In this document: in pieces, positions 1 to 7,057 of the stretch
How the letters are laid out: the number at the start of each line of letters is the position of its first letter
Numbering within the stretch: position 1 is the first letter of the stretch
Assembly (NCBI GenBank): GCA_029776465.1
Contig: JAKOTC010000024.1
Location: forward strand, 1 to 7,586
Direction of reading: 5' to 3'
Length of the DNA: 7,586 nucleotides
From: Bacillota bacterium
GTDB lineage: Bacteria; Bacillota; Clostridia; Oscillospirales; JAKOTC01
Position numbers and translations under genes: made by a program
Notes under the pieces: model-generated
Seen by the model: the letters and a program-made list of their open reading frames with translations, nothing else
Told to the model about the DNA's origin: nothing
Databases searched by the model: none

Positions 1-933
1 ATTTGTGAGCTTCTGGGGATAGAATACCCCGTTTTTCAGGGTGGGATGGCCTGGGTGGCTGACGCTTCACTGGCCTCCGCAGTCAGCAACGGGGGCGGAC
101 TTGGTCTGATCGCCGCCGCTAACGCCCCCGCCGACTGGGTCCGGGCTGAAATCCGCAGAACAAAGGAACTGACAAAGAAGCCTTTCGGCGTCAACATTAT
201 GCTGATGAGCCCTTATGTGGAAGAGGTTGCCCGGGTCGTGGCCGAGGAAAAGGTCTCCGTGGTTACCACCGGAGCAGGCAATCCCTCCAAATACATGCCC
301 CTTTGGCTGGAAGCCGGGATTAAGGTCATACCGGTGGTGCCTTCCACCGGCATTGCCAAGCTGGTGGCCCGCAACGGCGCAGCTGCGGTGATTGCCGAGG
401 GAGGCGAATCAGGGGGGCATATCGGCGAACTGACCACCATAACACTGGTTCCCCAGGTTTGCGACGCCGTGGATATTCCGGTCATCGCCGCCGGCGGCAT
501 TGCCGACGGCAGAGGCGTGGCTGCCGCCTTTATGCTGGGCGCCTGTGGCGTCCAACTGGGCACCCGTTTTCTGGTCGCTAAGGAATGCACCATCCACCAA
601 AATTATAAAAATAAAATTCTCAAGGCCAAGGACACCGACACCATCACCACCGGCAAGCGGCTGGGCCATCCGGTGAGGTCCCTGAAAAATCCTTTCTCTC
701 GGGAGTTTTTCGCCAAAGAATATGACAGCAGCATTTCCAACGAGGAATTGGAAAAACTGGGAATAGGCGCCCTCCGCCTTGCAGCAAAAGAAGGGGATGA
801 AAAGCGAGGCTGCTTTATGGCGGGACAATGCGCCGCCATGGTTACCCGGGAGCAGCCCGCCGCCGAGATTATTCGGGAGATCTTCGAAGAGGCCGAGAAA
901 CTTTTTAAAGGAGCCTGCCAATGGGTAAAATAG
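1..933 (+). CDS. fabK: Enoyl-ACP reductase II, FMN-dependent FabK (5' partial)
   Basis: FabK catalyses the last reduction of each elongation cycle, trans-2-enoyl-ACP to acyl-ACP, using NAD(P)H and FMN in the cytoplasm. It is a TIM-barrel flavoprotein unrelated to FabI. The open frame runs from base 1, and the first 15 codons encode a typical FabK start (ELLGIEYPVFQGG) before the ATG at 46. That ATG is therefore internal, and the true start lies outside the window, probably about four codons upstream. Visible motifs, numbered from base 1, are QGGMAW near residue 13, PFGVNIML near 61, TTGAGNPSKY near 89, the putative catalytic His140 in SGGHIGELTT, the FMN-phosphate-binding stretch AAGGIADG near 163, and QLGTRF near 185. 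Adding four residues puts the histidine at 144, its position in S. pneumoniae FabK as I recall it. The C-terminal MAGQ motif is present. The stop overlaps fabD by 13 bases. A 2-nitropropane dioxygenase-like relative is less likely given the operon. Confidence 0.96.
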   Translation: MCELLGIEYPVFQGGMAWVADASLASAVSNGGGLGLIAAANAPADWVRAEIRRTKELTKKPFGVNIMLMSPYVEEVARVVAEEKVSVVTTGAGNPSKYMPLWLEAGIKVIPVVPSTGIAKLVARNGAAAVIAEGGESGGHIGELTTITLVPQVCDAVDIPVIAAGGIADGRGVAAAFMLGACGVQLGTRFLVAKECTIHQNYKNKILKAKDTDTITTGKRLGHPVRSLKNPFSREFFAKEYDSSISNEELEKLGIGALRLAAKEGDEKRGCFMAGQCAAMVTREQPAAEIIREIFEEAEKLFKGACQWVK

Positions 934-1847
934 CCTTCGTTTTTGCCGGGCAGGGGGCTCAATACCCCGGCATGGGAAAAGAGCTTTGCGAAATAAGCCC
1001 CTCCGCCAAAGCCGTTTTTGAACGGGCCGAGCAGCTTCGCCCCGGCACCATGATGCAGTGCTTTGAGGGCTCTAAAGAGGAACTGGCCCTGACCCTCAAC
1101 ACCCAGCCCTGCCTTTACAGCGTGGATTTAGCCGCGGCATACGCTCTTTCTGAGGCCGGCATCCGTCCCGACTGTCTGGCCGGATTTTCCCTGGGAGAAG
1201 TGGCGGCGCTGGCTTTTGCAGAGGTCTTTGAGCCCGAGAAGGGGTTTTTGCTGGTCTGCAAGCGGGCCGAACTGATGCAAAAAGCCGCTGAAGAAAATGA
1301 AGCGGGCATGGTGGCCGTGCTGAAGCTGCCGGACGAAAGGGTAGAAGCTTTATGCCGGGAACACGGTGTTTGGCCTGTGAACTATAACTGTGACGGTCAA
1401 TTGGTGGTTTCCGGAATGACCGGCCCACTCACCATTTTCACCAAAGCGGTGGGAGAAGCAGGAGGACGGGTGGTTCCTCTGGCCGTCAGCGGAGGTTTTC
1501 ACTCCCCTCTGATGGCAAGCGCCTCGGAAGGGCTGTTAAAAGCGCTCGTGGAAATGGAATTGAAACAGCCCCGTATTCCCGTGTATGCCAACGTCACCGC
1601 TCAACCCTATGGAGAAAATCTCCGCGAGCTGCTGACCCTTCAGGTCAAAAGTCCTGTGCTCTGGCGGAGGACGGTGGAAAATATGCTGGCAGACGGTGTG
1701 GACACCTTTATCGAGGTCGGTCCCGGAACCACATTGTCGGGCTTGATTAAGCGGATTGCACCGGGTGCAACGGTCTTAAATGTACAGGATCGGGAGAGTT
1801 ACAACATAACCATTTCTCAATGGGAGGAACGTCATGCTGACAGGTAA
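921..1847 (+). CDS. fabD: Malonyl-CoA:ACP transacylase FabD
   Basis: FabD moves the malonyl group from malonyl-CoA to the phosphopantetheine arm of ACP, supplying the extender for every condensation. The 308-residue product has the usual family length. It opens with the GQGAQYPGMG motif (residues 10-19). The nucleophile is Ser90 in GFSLGE, Arg115 lies in KRAELMQ, the VNYNCDGQ strand is near 153-160, the catalytic His194 is in GGFHSPLM, and EVGPGTTLSGL is at 265-275. The residue before the nucleophile is Phe, where E. coli has His (GHSLGE). AAAGGAG at 907-913 stands 7 bases before the ATG and lies inside the end of fabK, so the two genes overlap by 13 bases and are probably translationally coupled. 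The 3' end overlaps fabG by 14 bases. Confidence 0.97.
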   Translation: MGKIAFVFAGQGAQYPGMGKELCEISPSAKAVFERAEQLRPGTMMQCFEGSKEELALTLNTQPCLYSVDLAAAYALSEAGIRPDCLAGFSLGEVAALAFAEVFEPEKGFLLVCKRAELMQKAAEENEAGMVAVLKLPDERVEALCREHGVWPVNYNCDGQLVVSGMTGPLTIFTKAVGEAGGRVVPLAVSGGFHSPLMASASEGLLKALVEMELKQPRIPVYANVTAQPYGENLRELLTLQVKSPVLWRRTVENMLADGVDTFIEVGPGTTLSGLIKRIAPGATVLNVQDRESYNITISQWEERHADR

Positions 1848-2574
1848 AACCGCCGTCATCACCGGCGGCTCGAGGGGAATCGGCAAAGCCATCGCCCTGC
1901 GGATGGCAAAAAGCGGCGCCGACATTGCTCTGGTCTATGCCGGAAACGAGGAGGCCGCCCGTCAGACCGCCGGTGAACTTGCCGCTCTGAGGGTGAAAGT
2001 CAAATTTTATCGCTGCGATGTTTCGGACTTTGAAGCCGTCAAAGGAACCATTGATCAAATCATAACCGATTTCGGGGGAATTGACATTCTGGTCAACAAT
2101 GCGGGCATTGTCCGCGACAGGCTGGTCTTAAGCATGACCCCGGAGGACTTCGAGAAAGTCATGGATATCAATCTCAAAGGCGCCTTCTATATGATCAAGC
2201 ACTGCTATCCCATCTTCATGAAAAAGCGCGCCGGACGAATTATCAATATCTCCTCGGTGTCGGGGCTGATGGGAAACCCGGGACAGGCCAACTATTCTGC
2301 CGCCAAGGCCGGAATGGTGGGGTTGACCAAAACTGTGGCCAAAGAGCTGGCCGGACGGGGTGTGACCTGTAACGCCATTGCCCCCGGGTTTATCCAAACC
2401 GATATGACCGAAGCCATGCCCGAAAAGGCAAGGCAAGAGGCTGTGGCTGCCATCCCTCTCAAACGGATGGGTACTGCCGAAGATGTGGCGGGATTGGCCG
2501 CTTTTCTGGCCAGTGCCGAGGCCGGATACATCACCGGAGAGGTCATTAAGGTGGACGGCGGATTATATATCTGA
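1834..2574 (+). CDS. fabG: 3-oxoacyl-ACP reductase FabG
   Basis: FabG is the NADPH-dependent reductase that converts 3-ketoacyl-ACP to (R)-3-hydroxyacyl-ACP. It is a classical short-chain dehydrogenase/reductase of 246 residues, normal for the family. It shows the cofactor-binding TGGSRGIG at 10-17, Asp62 in CDV, NNAG at 88-91, Asn113 in DINLKG, and the catalytic serine Ser141, with Tyr154 and Lys158 in the YSAAK motif. APGFIQTDMT follows at 183-192, and the C-terminal VDGGLYI ending is typical of FabG. The start is supported by GGGAGG at 1822-1827, six bases before the ATG and inside fabD. Many SDR enzymes share these motifs, but the location between fabD and fabF makes the FabG role clear. 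It is followed by one of the two sizeable gaps in the operon. Confidence 0.97.
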   Translation: MLTGKTAVITGGSRGIGKAIALRMAKSGADIALVYAGNEEAARQTAGELAALRVKVKFYRCDVSDFEAVKGTIDQIITDFGGIDILVNNAGIVRDRLVLSMTPEDFEKVMDINLKGAFYMIKHCYPIFMKKRAGRIINISSVSGLMGNPGQANYSAAKAGMVGLTKTVAKELAGRGVTCNAIAPGFIQTDMTEAMPEKARQEAVAAIPLKRMGTAEDVAGLAAFLASAEAGYITGEVIKVDGGLYI

Positions 2575-2606
2575 TTACTTGAGCTTTCTTTTTATTTACA
2601 GCGCTG

Positions 2607-2623
2607 TGCCGCTGCGGGCGGCA
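2607..2623 (+). other. Small GC-rich hairpin before fabF
   Basis: TGCCGC (2607-2612) and GCGGCA (2618-2623) form a perfect 6-base-pair inverted repeat around the loop TGCGG. It is directly preceded by the palindrome CAGCGCTG at 2599-2606 and a T-rich stretch at 2585-2597. It ends five bases before the fabF Shine-Dalgarno. There is no T-run on the 3' side, so it does not resemble an intrinsic terminator. It might influence fabF translation or mark an mRNA processing site, but this is inference from position only. No convincing promoter is visible in the same gap. Confidence 0.35.
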
Positions 2624-2627
2624 GAAT

Positions 2628-2631
2628 GGAG
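2628..2631 (+). promoter_or_regulatory. Ribosome binding site deciding the fabF start
   Basis: GGAG at 2628-2631 lies six bases upstream of the ATG at 2638. The in-frame ATG at 2626 overlaps this GGAG and has no clear Shine-Dalgarno of its own. The site therefore favours 2638 as the real fabF start. Confidence 0.65.
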
Positions 2632-2637
2632 AAAACT

Positions 2638-3873
2638 ATGTCAAGACGAGTGGTCGTCACCGGGATGGGCGTGATCTCCCCGGTGGGAAACAATCTGGAA
2701 AGCTTTTGGCGAAACCTGACCGAAGGAAAATGCGGCATCGGCTTTATCACCCGCTTTGACACTGCCGACTTCAAAGCCAAGGTTGCCGCCGAAGTAAAGG
2801 ATTTCGATCCCTTACTTTATTTTGAAAAGAGCGAGGTTCGTAAAACAGACTTATACACTCAATACGCCATGGGCGCGGCCGTTCAGGCCATGAACCAAAG
2901 CGGTCTGGAAAATCATATTGATCCCCGGCGCCTGGGTGTTTACATCGGGTCGGGTATCGGCGGGATGGAAACCTATACTGCAGAGTGCGAAAAGCTCTTC
3001 AAACAGGGTCCCCGCCGGGTTTCCCCCTTTTTCGTTCCCATGATGATTTCCAATATTGCGGCAGGCAGTGTGGCAATTCGGTATCATGCCCAAGGCCCCT
3101 GTCTTCCCATGGTGACTGCCTGCGCCACCTCCTCCAACACGATTGGTGAGGCCTTCCGGGCCATTAAGCACGGATATGCCGACGCCATCCTGGCAGGCGG
3201 ATCCGAAGCCACCATCAACCCGCTGGCCATAGCCGGATTTACCAACTGCATGGCTTTATCCCTCTCAGAAGACCCCCTTCACAGCTCGATTCCCTTTGAC
3301 AAACGCCGTGATGGCTTTGTCATGGGGGAAGGCGCTGCCGTTCTGGTTCTGGAAGAGCATACCCACGCCAAAGAACGGGGGGCTGATATTTTAGGCGAGA
3401 TCGTGGGATATGGCAACACCTGCGATGCCTATCATATTACTGCCCCCCACCCCGAGGCCGCCGGTGCCTCACAAGCCATCCGGGAGGCCATCCGCGAAGC
3501 CGGGATGGAGAAGGCAGAAAGGATTTATATTAACGCTCACGGAACCAGTACCCCCCTCAACGATAAGGCCGAAACGCTCGCCATTAAGCTGGCACTGGGA
3601 GAAAAAAGCAAAAACGTTATGGTCAGCTCAACTAAATCTATGACCGGGCATATGCTGGGGGCCGCGGGGGCCATTGAAGCCATCGCCTGCATCATGGCTT
3701 TGCGGGAGGGAATTTTACCCCCCACCATCGGATACAGAGAGCCCGACCCGGAATGCGATCTGGACATTATCCCCAACCGGGCGCGAAAAGCCCGGGTAGA
3801 ACTGGCCCTCTCCAATTCCTTTGGATTTGGCGGTCACAATGCCACTCTGGCATTTGTACCCTATAAGGAGTGA
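2638..3873 (+). CDS. fabF: 3-oxoacyl-ACP synthase II FabF
   Basis: FabF carries out the elongating Claisen condensation of acyl-ACP with malonyl-ACP. The start at 2638 gives 411 residues beginning [11 protein letters not shown], matching the usual FabF length and N-terminus. An alternative ATG at 2626 would add four residues but lacks a ribosome site. The thiolase-fold catalytic set is complete: nucleophile Cys162 in TACATSSN, His301 in [11 protein letters not shown], Lys333, and His338 in TGHMLGAAG. The C-terminal gating loop GFGGHN is at 396-401. [10 protein letters not shown] near 104-113 is also typical. These features favour FabF (KAS II) over FabB, and FabH is excluded by the Cys-His-His triad. 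It is the only elongating synthase seen here, but other copies elsewhere cannot be ruled out. Only seven bases separate it from accB, and its last codons carry the accB ribosome site. Confidence 0.96.
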   Translation: MSRRVVVTGMGVISPVGNNLESFWRNLTEGKCGIGFITRFDTADFKAKVAAEVKDFDPLLYFEKSEVRKTDLYTQYAMGAAVQAMNQSGLENHIDPRRLGVYIGSGIGGMETYTAECEKLFKQGPRRVSPFFVPMMISNIAAGSVAIRYHAQGPCLPMVTACATSSNTIGEAFRAIKHGYADAILAGGSEATINPLAIAGFTNCMALSLSEDPLHSSIPFDKRRDGFVMGEGAAVLVLEEHTHAKERGADILGEIVGYGNTCDAYHITAPHPEAAGASQAIREAIREAGMEKAERIYINAHGTSTPLNDKAETLAIKLALGEKSKNVMVSSTKSMTGHMLGAAGAIEAIACIMALREGILPPTIGYREPDPECDLDIIPNRARKARVELALSNSFGFGGHNATLAFVPYKE

Positions 3874-3880
3874 TAGTTTC

Positions 3881-4324
3881 ATGAATATCAAAGAAATTAA
3901 AGCGCTGGCCGATATTTTAATCTGCAAAAACCTGACTGCTCTGGAGGTCACGGAAGGGGAGACCAAGATCCGCCTGGAAAAGCAGCCGGCGGCCGCTTAC
4001 GCTTCCCCCGTCCAGCCTTATACTCCCACAGCCGCGGCCGTCTCTGCCGAAACCTGTTCCAATGTCGAAACTGCTCCTGCAAAAAAATCCTGTATTGAAA
4101 TCAAGTCGCCGATGGTAGGGGTTTTTTATGCGGCACCTTCTCCCGGTGCGACTCCTTTTGTGCAGGTTGGGTCGAAAATTAAAAAGGGCGATGTGCTCTG
4201 TATTATAGAAGCCATGAAGCTGATGAACGAGTTGACAGCGGAAGTGGAAGGGGAAATTGCCGAAATCTGCGTTTCCAACGGAGATGTGGTAGAGTTCGGC
4301 CAGCCCCTCTTCCGGTTGGTGTAA
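3881..4324 (+). CDS. accB: Biotin carboxyl carrier protein of acetyl-CoA carboxylase
   Basis: AccB carries the biotin that shuttles CO2 from biotin carboxylase (AccC) to the carboxyltransferase (AccD/AccA). The protein has 147 residues. A short N-terminal domain (1-35) begins [13 protein letters not shown]. An Ala/Pro/Thr-rich flexible linker spans about 36-70. The biotinyl domain covers about 71-147, with the modified Lys113 in EAMKLMNE. The segment PSPGATPFV (86-93 region) matches the thumb characteristic of acetyl-CoA carboxylase carriers and argues against a decarboxylase or pyruvate carboxylase carrier. The start at 3881 is chosen because AAGGAG at 3865-3870 sits ten bases upstream and the protein then begins like other BCCPs. 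The frame stays open for 20 further codons inside fabF, but those encode no BCCP-like sequence. Biotinylation would need a BirA ligase, not present here. Confidence 0.96.
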   Translation: MNIKEIKALADILICKNLTALEVTEGETKIRLEKQPAAAYASPVQPYTPTAAAVSAETCSNVETAPAKKSCIEIKSPMVGVFYAAPSPGATPFVQVGSKIKKGDVLCIIEAMKLMNELTAEVEGEIAEICVSNGDVVEFGQPLFRLV

Positions 4325-4327
4325 AGC

Positions 4328-4747
4328 ATGAACAGAGAAGAAATCAAAAAGCTGCTGCCCCACCGGGAACCCATGCTGCTGATTGACGAAGCTGAAAAAA
4401 CCGGTGAGAACACCGCTATAGGCCGGTATACCGTCCGGGGAGATGAATTTTTTCTGCAGGGACATTTTCCGGACCGCCCTGTGGTGCCGGGTGTTGTCCT
4501 CTGTGAGATGATGGCTCAGACCTGCTGCGTGCTGCTGGGGTCGGAAGTTGGAGGTGCGACGCCTTACTTCACCGGTCTTGACAAGGTTCGATTCAAAAAT
4601 AAAGTGCTGCCCGGCGATACACTGGAAATTGTCTGCACCATCACCAAATCCCGCCCTCCCTTTTATTTTGCCGAAGGGAAGGGAAGCGTGAGGGGAAAGC
4701 TTGCGGTCAGCGGCGAATTTTCCTTTGCACTCATCAAGGAGGAATAG
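4328..4747 (+). CDS. fabZ: 3-hydroxyacyl-ACP dehydratase FabZ
   Basis: FabZ dehydrates (R)-3-hydroxyacyl-ACP to trans-2-enoyl-ACP. The 139-residue product is a single hot-dog domain of normal length. It begins with the conserved LPHREPMLLID (10-20) and carries the catalytic His46 in GHFPDRPVVPG and Glu60 in VLCEMMAQ. The FabZ-type glutamate, rather than the aspartate of FabA, indicates a plain dehydratase. Isomerase activity, as in enterococcal FabN, cannot be judged from these motifs. The start lies three bases after the accB stop and has only a weak GG-rich sequence upstream, so translation probably depends on ribosomes finishing accB. Its last codons carry the strong accC ribosome site. 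Confidence 0.96.
   Translation: MNREEIKKLLPHREPMLLIDEAEKTGENTAIGRYTVRGDEFFLQGHFPDRPVVPGVVLCEMMAQTCCVLLGSEVGGATPYFTGLDKVRFKNKVLPGDTLEIVCTITKSRPPFYFAEGKGSVRGKLAVSGEFSFALIKEE
4736..4742 (+). promoter_or_regulatory. Strong ribosome binding site for accC TTG start
   Basis: AAGGAGG, a full match to the anti-Shine-Dalgarno complement, lies at 4736-4742 inside the end of fabZ. Eight bases separate it from the TTG at 4751. It is the strongest ribosome site in the window and supports the unusual TTG start of accC. Confidence 0.85.
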
Positions 4748-4750
4748 CCT

Positions 4751-6109
4751 TTGTTTGAAAAAATCCTGATTGCCAACCGCGGCGAGATCGCAGTTCGAAT
4801 CATCCGTGCCTGCAAGGAGATGGGCATTTCCACCGTGGCGGTTTTCTCCGAAGCCGACCGGGAGGCTCTCCATGTCAGCATGGCGGATGAGAGCATTTGC
4901 ATCGGGCCCGCTCCTGTCCGGGACAGCTATTTAAATATTCCGTCCATACTCTCGGCGGCACTGGTGACCGGAGCGCAGGCTATTCACCCCGGATATGGGC
5001 TGCTGTCCGAAAACGCGGAATTTGCCCGTAACTGTGCCCAGTGCGGATTGGTATTTATCGGCCCGCCCGCCCAAGTAATTGCCCAAATGGGGGACAAAAA
5101 TGAGGCGCGCAGAACCATGAAGGCCGCCGGTGTGCCGGTTATCCCCGGTTGTGAACTGGTGGAAGACCCCCGAGAGGGCAGACGGGAGGCCGAAAAAATC
5201 GGCTATCCTCTGCTGATAAAGGCCCGCGCCGGCGGCGGGGGAAGGGGTATTCGGCTGGTCAATTCCCCGGAGGAGTTTGAAAGTGCTTTTCAAACCGCTT
5301 CGGCTGAAGCCGAGGCCGCCTTTGGTGACGGCGCGGTGTATTTGGAAAAGTATCTCTCCCCGGTTCGTCATATTGAGATGCAGATTTTATGCGACCAAAG
5401 CGGCAATGTGCTTTGCCTGGGGGAACGGGACTGCTCGATTCAGCGGCGAAACCAGAAGCTGATTGAGGAAAGCCCCTCCTGTGCCCTTACTCCCACGCAG
5501 CGTTCCAAAATGATTGAAGTTTCAACCCTTGCAGCCAAGGCGGTGGGATATGTCAACGCCGGAACCATCGAATATCTGCTGGACGAGAACGGAAATTTCT
5601 ATTTTATGGAGATGAACACCCGTCTGCAGGTGGAGCATCCCGTCACCGAAATGGTCACCGGGCTGGATCTGGTTAAATGGCAGATTCGAATTGCCAGCGG
5701 ACAGTCCCTTGCCTATACGCAAAAAGACATCGCCTTGACCGGCGCAGCCATCGAATGCCGGATCAATGCCGAAAACCCGGCGCTGAACTTCCGCCCGGGC
5801 TGCGGGAAAATCAGTCTTTTACATGTACCCGGCGGCCCTATGGTGCGGTTTGACTCCGCATTGTACCAAGGGTACAGCGTTCCGCCCTTTTATGATTCCA
5901 TGATCGGCAAACTGATTGTACACGCCAACACCCGGGAGGAGGCCATCCGCAAGATGCGGGCGGCTTTATGCGAGCTGATTATTGAAGGCGTGGAAACCAA
6001 CAGCGAGCTGCACATGGAGATCCTATCCGACGAGGCCTTTGTATCCGGCCAGTATCACACCGATTTTATGGCCAAAAGAGAAAAAACGGGCCAGCAATCC
6101 GTTTGTTGA
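4751..6109 (+). CDS. accC: Acetyl-CoA carboxylase biotin carboxylase subunit, TTG start
   Basis: AccC uses ATP and bicarbonate to carboxylate the biotin on AccB. The start is TTG. It is chosen because the protein then begins [16 protein letters not shown], the standard AccC N-terminus, and a perfect AAGGAGG lies eight bases upstream. No ATG precedes this conserved block. The product has 452 residues, usual for the stand-alone subunit, and no fused carrier domain. Domains are the pre-ATP-grasp fold (about 1-114, with [11 protein letters not shown] at 78-88), ATP-grasp (about 115-317) and the C-terminal biotin carboxylase domain (about 333-445). Visible residues include Lys116, Lys157, the glycine-rich loop GGGGRG (161-166), His207, Glu274, Glu287, Asn289, Arg291 and Glu295 in [12 protein letters not shown], and Arg337 in ECRINAE. 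fabZ ends three bases before it, and a 78-base gap follows. Confidence 0.96.
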   Translation: MFEKILIANRGEIAVRIIRACKEMGISTVAVFSEADREALHVSMADESICIGPAPVRDSYLNIPSILSAALVTGAQAIHPGYGLLSENAEFARNCAQCGLVFIGPPAQVIAQMGDKNEARRTMKAAGVPVIPGCELVEDPREGRREAEKIGYPLLIKARAGGGGRGIRLVNSPEEFESAFQTASAEAEAAFGDGAVYLEKYLSPVRHIEMQILCDQSGNVLCLGERDCSIQRRNQKLIEESPSCALTPTQRSKMIEVSTLAAKAVGYVNAGTIEYLLDENGNFYFMEMNTRLQVEHPVTEMVTGLDLVKWQIRIASGQSLAYTQKDIALTGAAIECRINAENPALNFRPGCGKISLLHVPGGPMVRFDSALYQGYSVPPFYDSMIGKLIVHANTREEAIRKMRAALCELIIEGVETNSELHMEILSDEAFVSGQYHTDFMAKREKTGQQSVC

Positions 6110-6150
6110 AGCCCTGTTCAGTTGGTTTAAGACAACACTTGAAGAAAGGA

Positions 6151-6182
6151 TAATCCGTCATAACAATGAAGGATTCGGATTA
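6151..6182 (+). repeat. Inverted repeat in the accC-accD gap
   Basis: TAATCCG (6151-6157) and CGGATTA (6176-6182) form a perfect 7-base-pair inverted repeat with an 18-base loop. GGATT at 6171-6175 is a second partial copy of the right arm, allowing an alternative 5-base-pair stem with AATCC at 6152-6156. The right arm ends five bases before the accD ATG, and the loop contains the only Shine-Dalgarno-like sequence nearby (AAGGA at 6169-6173). A role in controlling accD translation is possible but is inferred only from position. No T-run follows, so it is not a terminator. Confidence 0.4.
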
Positions 6183-6187
6183 CTGCC

Positions 6188-7057
6188 ATGCTTTCAAAGA
6201 GTCTATTTAAAAAACCGAAAAATGCTCCGGAGGGCGCAGAAAAAATCTCTAAATCTTCTCCGCCTTCCTTATCAGAAGAGATCGCGGTGGCCTGTCCCTC
6301 CTGTAAAGCATTGCTGATCTCCGCCGAGCTGCAGAATCGGGATTATGTCTGCATCAAATGCGGGTATCATTTTAAAATCCGGGCCCGCCAGCGAATCGCC
6401 ATGGTGGTGGATAAGTCCAGCTTTGAGGAATTAGACGCCGGACTGCGCTCGGGCAATCCCATCCATTTCCCCGACTACCTCAGAAAGCTGAACGCCGCCC
6501 AGTTGGAAAGTGCGGAAGCCGAAGCCGTCATCTGCGGTCTGGCCCGTATCGGCGGCTACCCCACAGCTATCTTTGCCATGGAACCCTTTTTCATGATGGG
6601 CAGCATGGGTACGGTGGTTGGGGAAAAAATCACTCGCCTCTTTGAGACTGCCACCCGGCAAGGGCTGCCGGTAGTGGGTTTCACTGTTTCCGGCGGGGCA
6701 AGAATGCAGGAGGGCATCCTCTCCCTGATGCAGATGGCCAAAACCAGCGGTGCGGTCAAGCTGCACAGCGATGCGGGTTTGCTGTATATTACGGTTCTTA
6801 CCGATCCGACCACCGGTGGCGTAACGGCCAGTTTTGCCATGGAAGGGGATATTATCCTCGCCGAACCGGGTGCGCTGATCGGCTTTGCGGGACCCAGGGT
6901 AATCGAACAAACCATCCGCCAAAAACTGCCCGAGGGATTCCAGCGAGCGGAGTTCCTGCTGGAAAAAGGCTTTGTGGACGAGGTGGTTCACCGGCGAAAC
7001 CTGCGCCTCTGCCTGACCAGGCTGTTAATGCTTCATTCCTCCGGAGGTTCAAAATGA
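6188..7057 (+). CDS. accD: Acetyl-CoA carboxylase carboxyltransferase subunit beta
   Basis: AccD is the beta subunit of the carboxyltransferase, which with AccA transfers CO2 from carboxybiotin to acetyl-CoA to give malonyl-CoA. The 289-residue protein has the family layout. A short basic N-terminus ([12 protein letters not shown]) precedes a four-cysteine zinc ribbon with Cys36, Cys39, Cys55 and Cys58 (CPSC and CIKC pairs). A crotonase-fold domain follows, with [12 protein letters not shown] (137-148), SGGARMQEG (168-176), [14 protein letters not shown] (205-218) and [11 protein letters not shown] (232-242). The start at 6188 is forced, since an in-frame stop lies at 6167-6169 and there is no other ATG, GTG or TTG between. 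The ribosome site is poor: AAGGA is 14 bases upstream, within the loop of an inverted repeat. The gene ends in an ATGA overlap with accA. Confidence 0.95.
   Translation: MLSKSLFKKPKNAPEGAEKISKSSPPSLSEEIAVACPSCKALLISAELQNRDYVCIKCGYHFKIRARQRIAMVVDKSSFEELDAGLRSGNPIHFPDYLRKLNAAQLESAEAEAVICGLARIGGYPTAIFAMEPFFMMGSMGTVVGEKITRLFETATRQGLPVVGFTVSGGARMQEGILSLMQMAKTSGAVKLHSDAGLLYITVLTDPTTGGVTASFAMEGDIILAEPGALIGFAGPRVIEQTIRQKLPEGFQRAEFLLEKGFVDEVVHRRNLRLCLTRLLMLHSSGGSK

Noticed and set aside
46..48. ATG at 46 as the fabK start
   Set aside because: The 15 codons before it are in frame without a stop and encode the conserved FabK N-terminal block, so this methionine is internal (QGGMAW).
2599..2623. Intrinsic terminator between fabG and fabF
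   Set aside because: The stem is short and no T-run follows it. The T-rich stretch lies upstream on the coding strand, and neither strand has the stem-then-T layout.
2575..2637. Internal promoter or FabT/FapR operator before fabF
   Set aside because: TTGAGC at 2579-2584 could be read as a -35 element, but no -10 box lies at suitable spacing. I see no palindrome resembling the FabT or FapR sites as I know them.
3917..4873. Long minus-strand open frame opposite accB, fabZ and the start of accC
   Set aside because: It lies antisense to three genes with intact catalytic motifs, spans gene junctions, and its translation shows no recognisable domain. It is a by-product of GC-rich codon use on the other strand.
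6166..6210. Possible 14-codon leader peptide ([14 protein letters not shown]) overlapping the accD start
   Set aside because: Its nearest purine-rich ribosome-like site is about 15 bases away, it has no codon run suggesting attenuation, and it could easily arise by chance.
6431..6991. Minus-strand open frame inside accD
   Set aside because: It is fully antisense to a well-conserved AccD, and its translation has no recognisable domain or plausible independent context.
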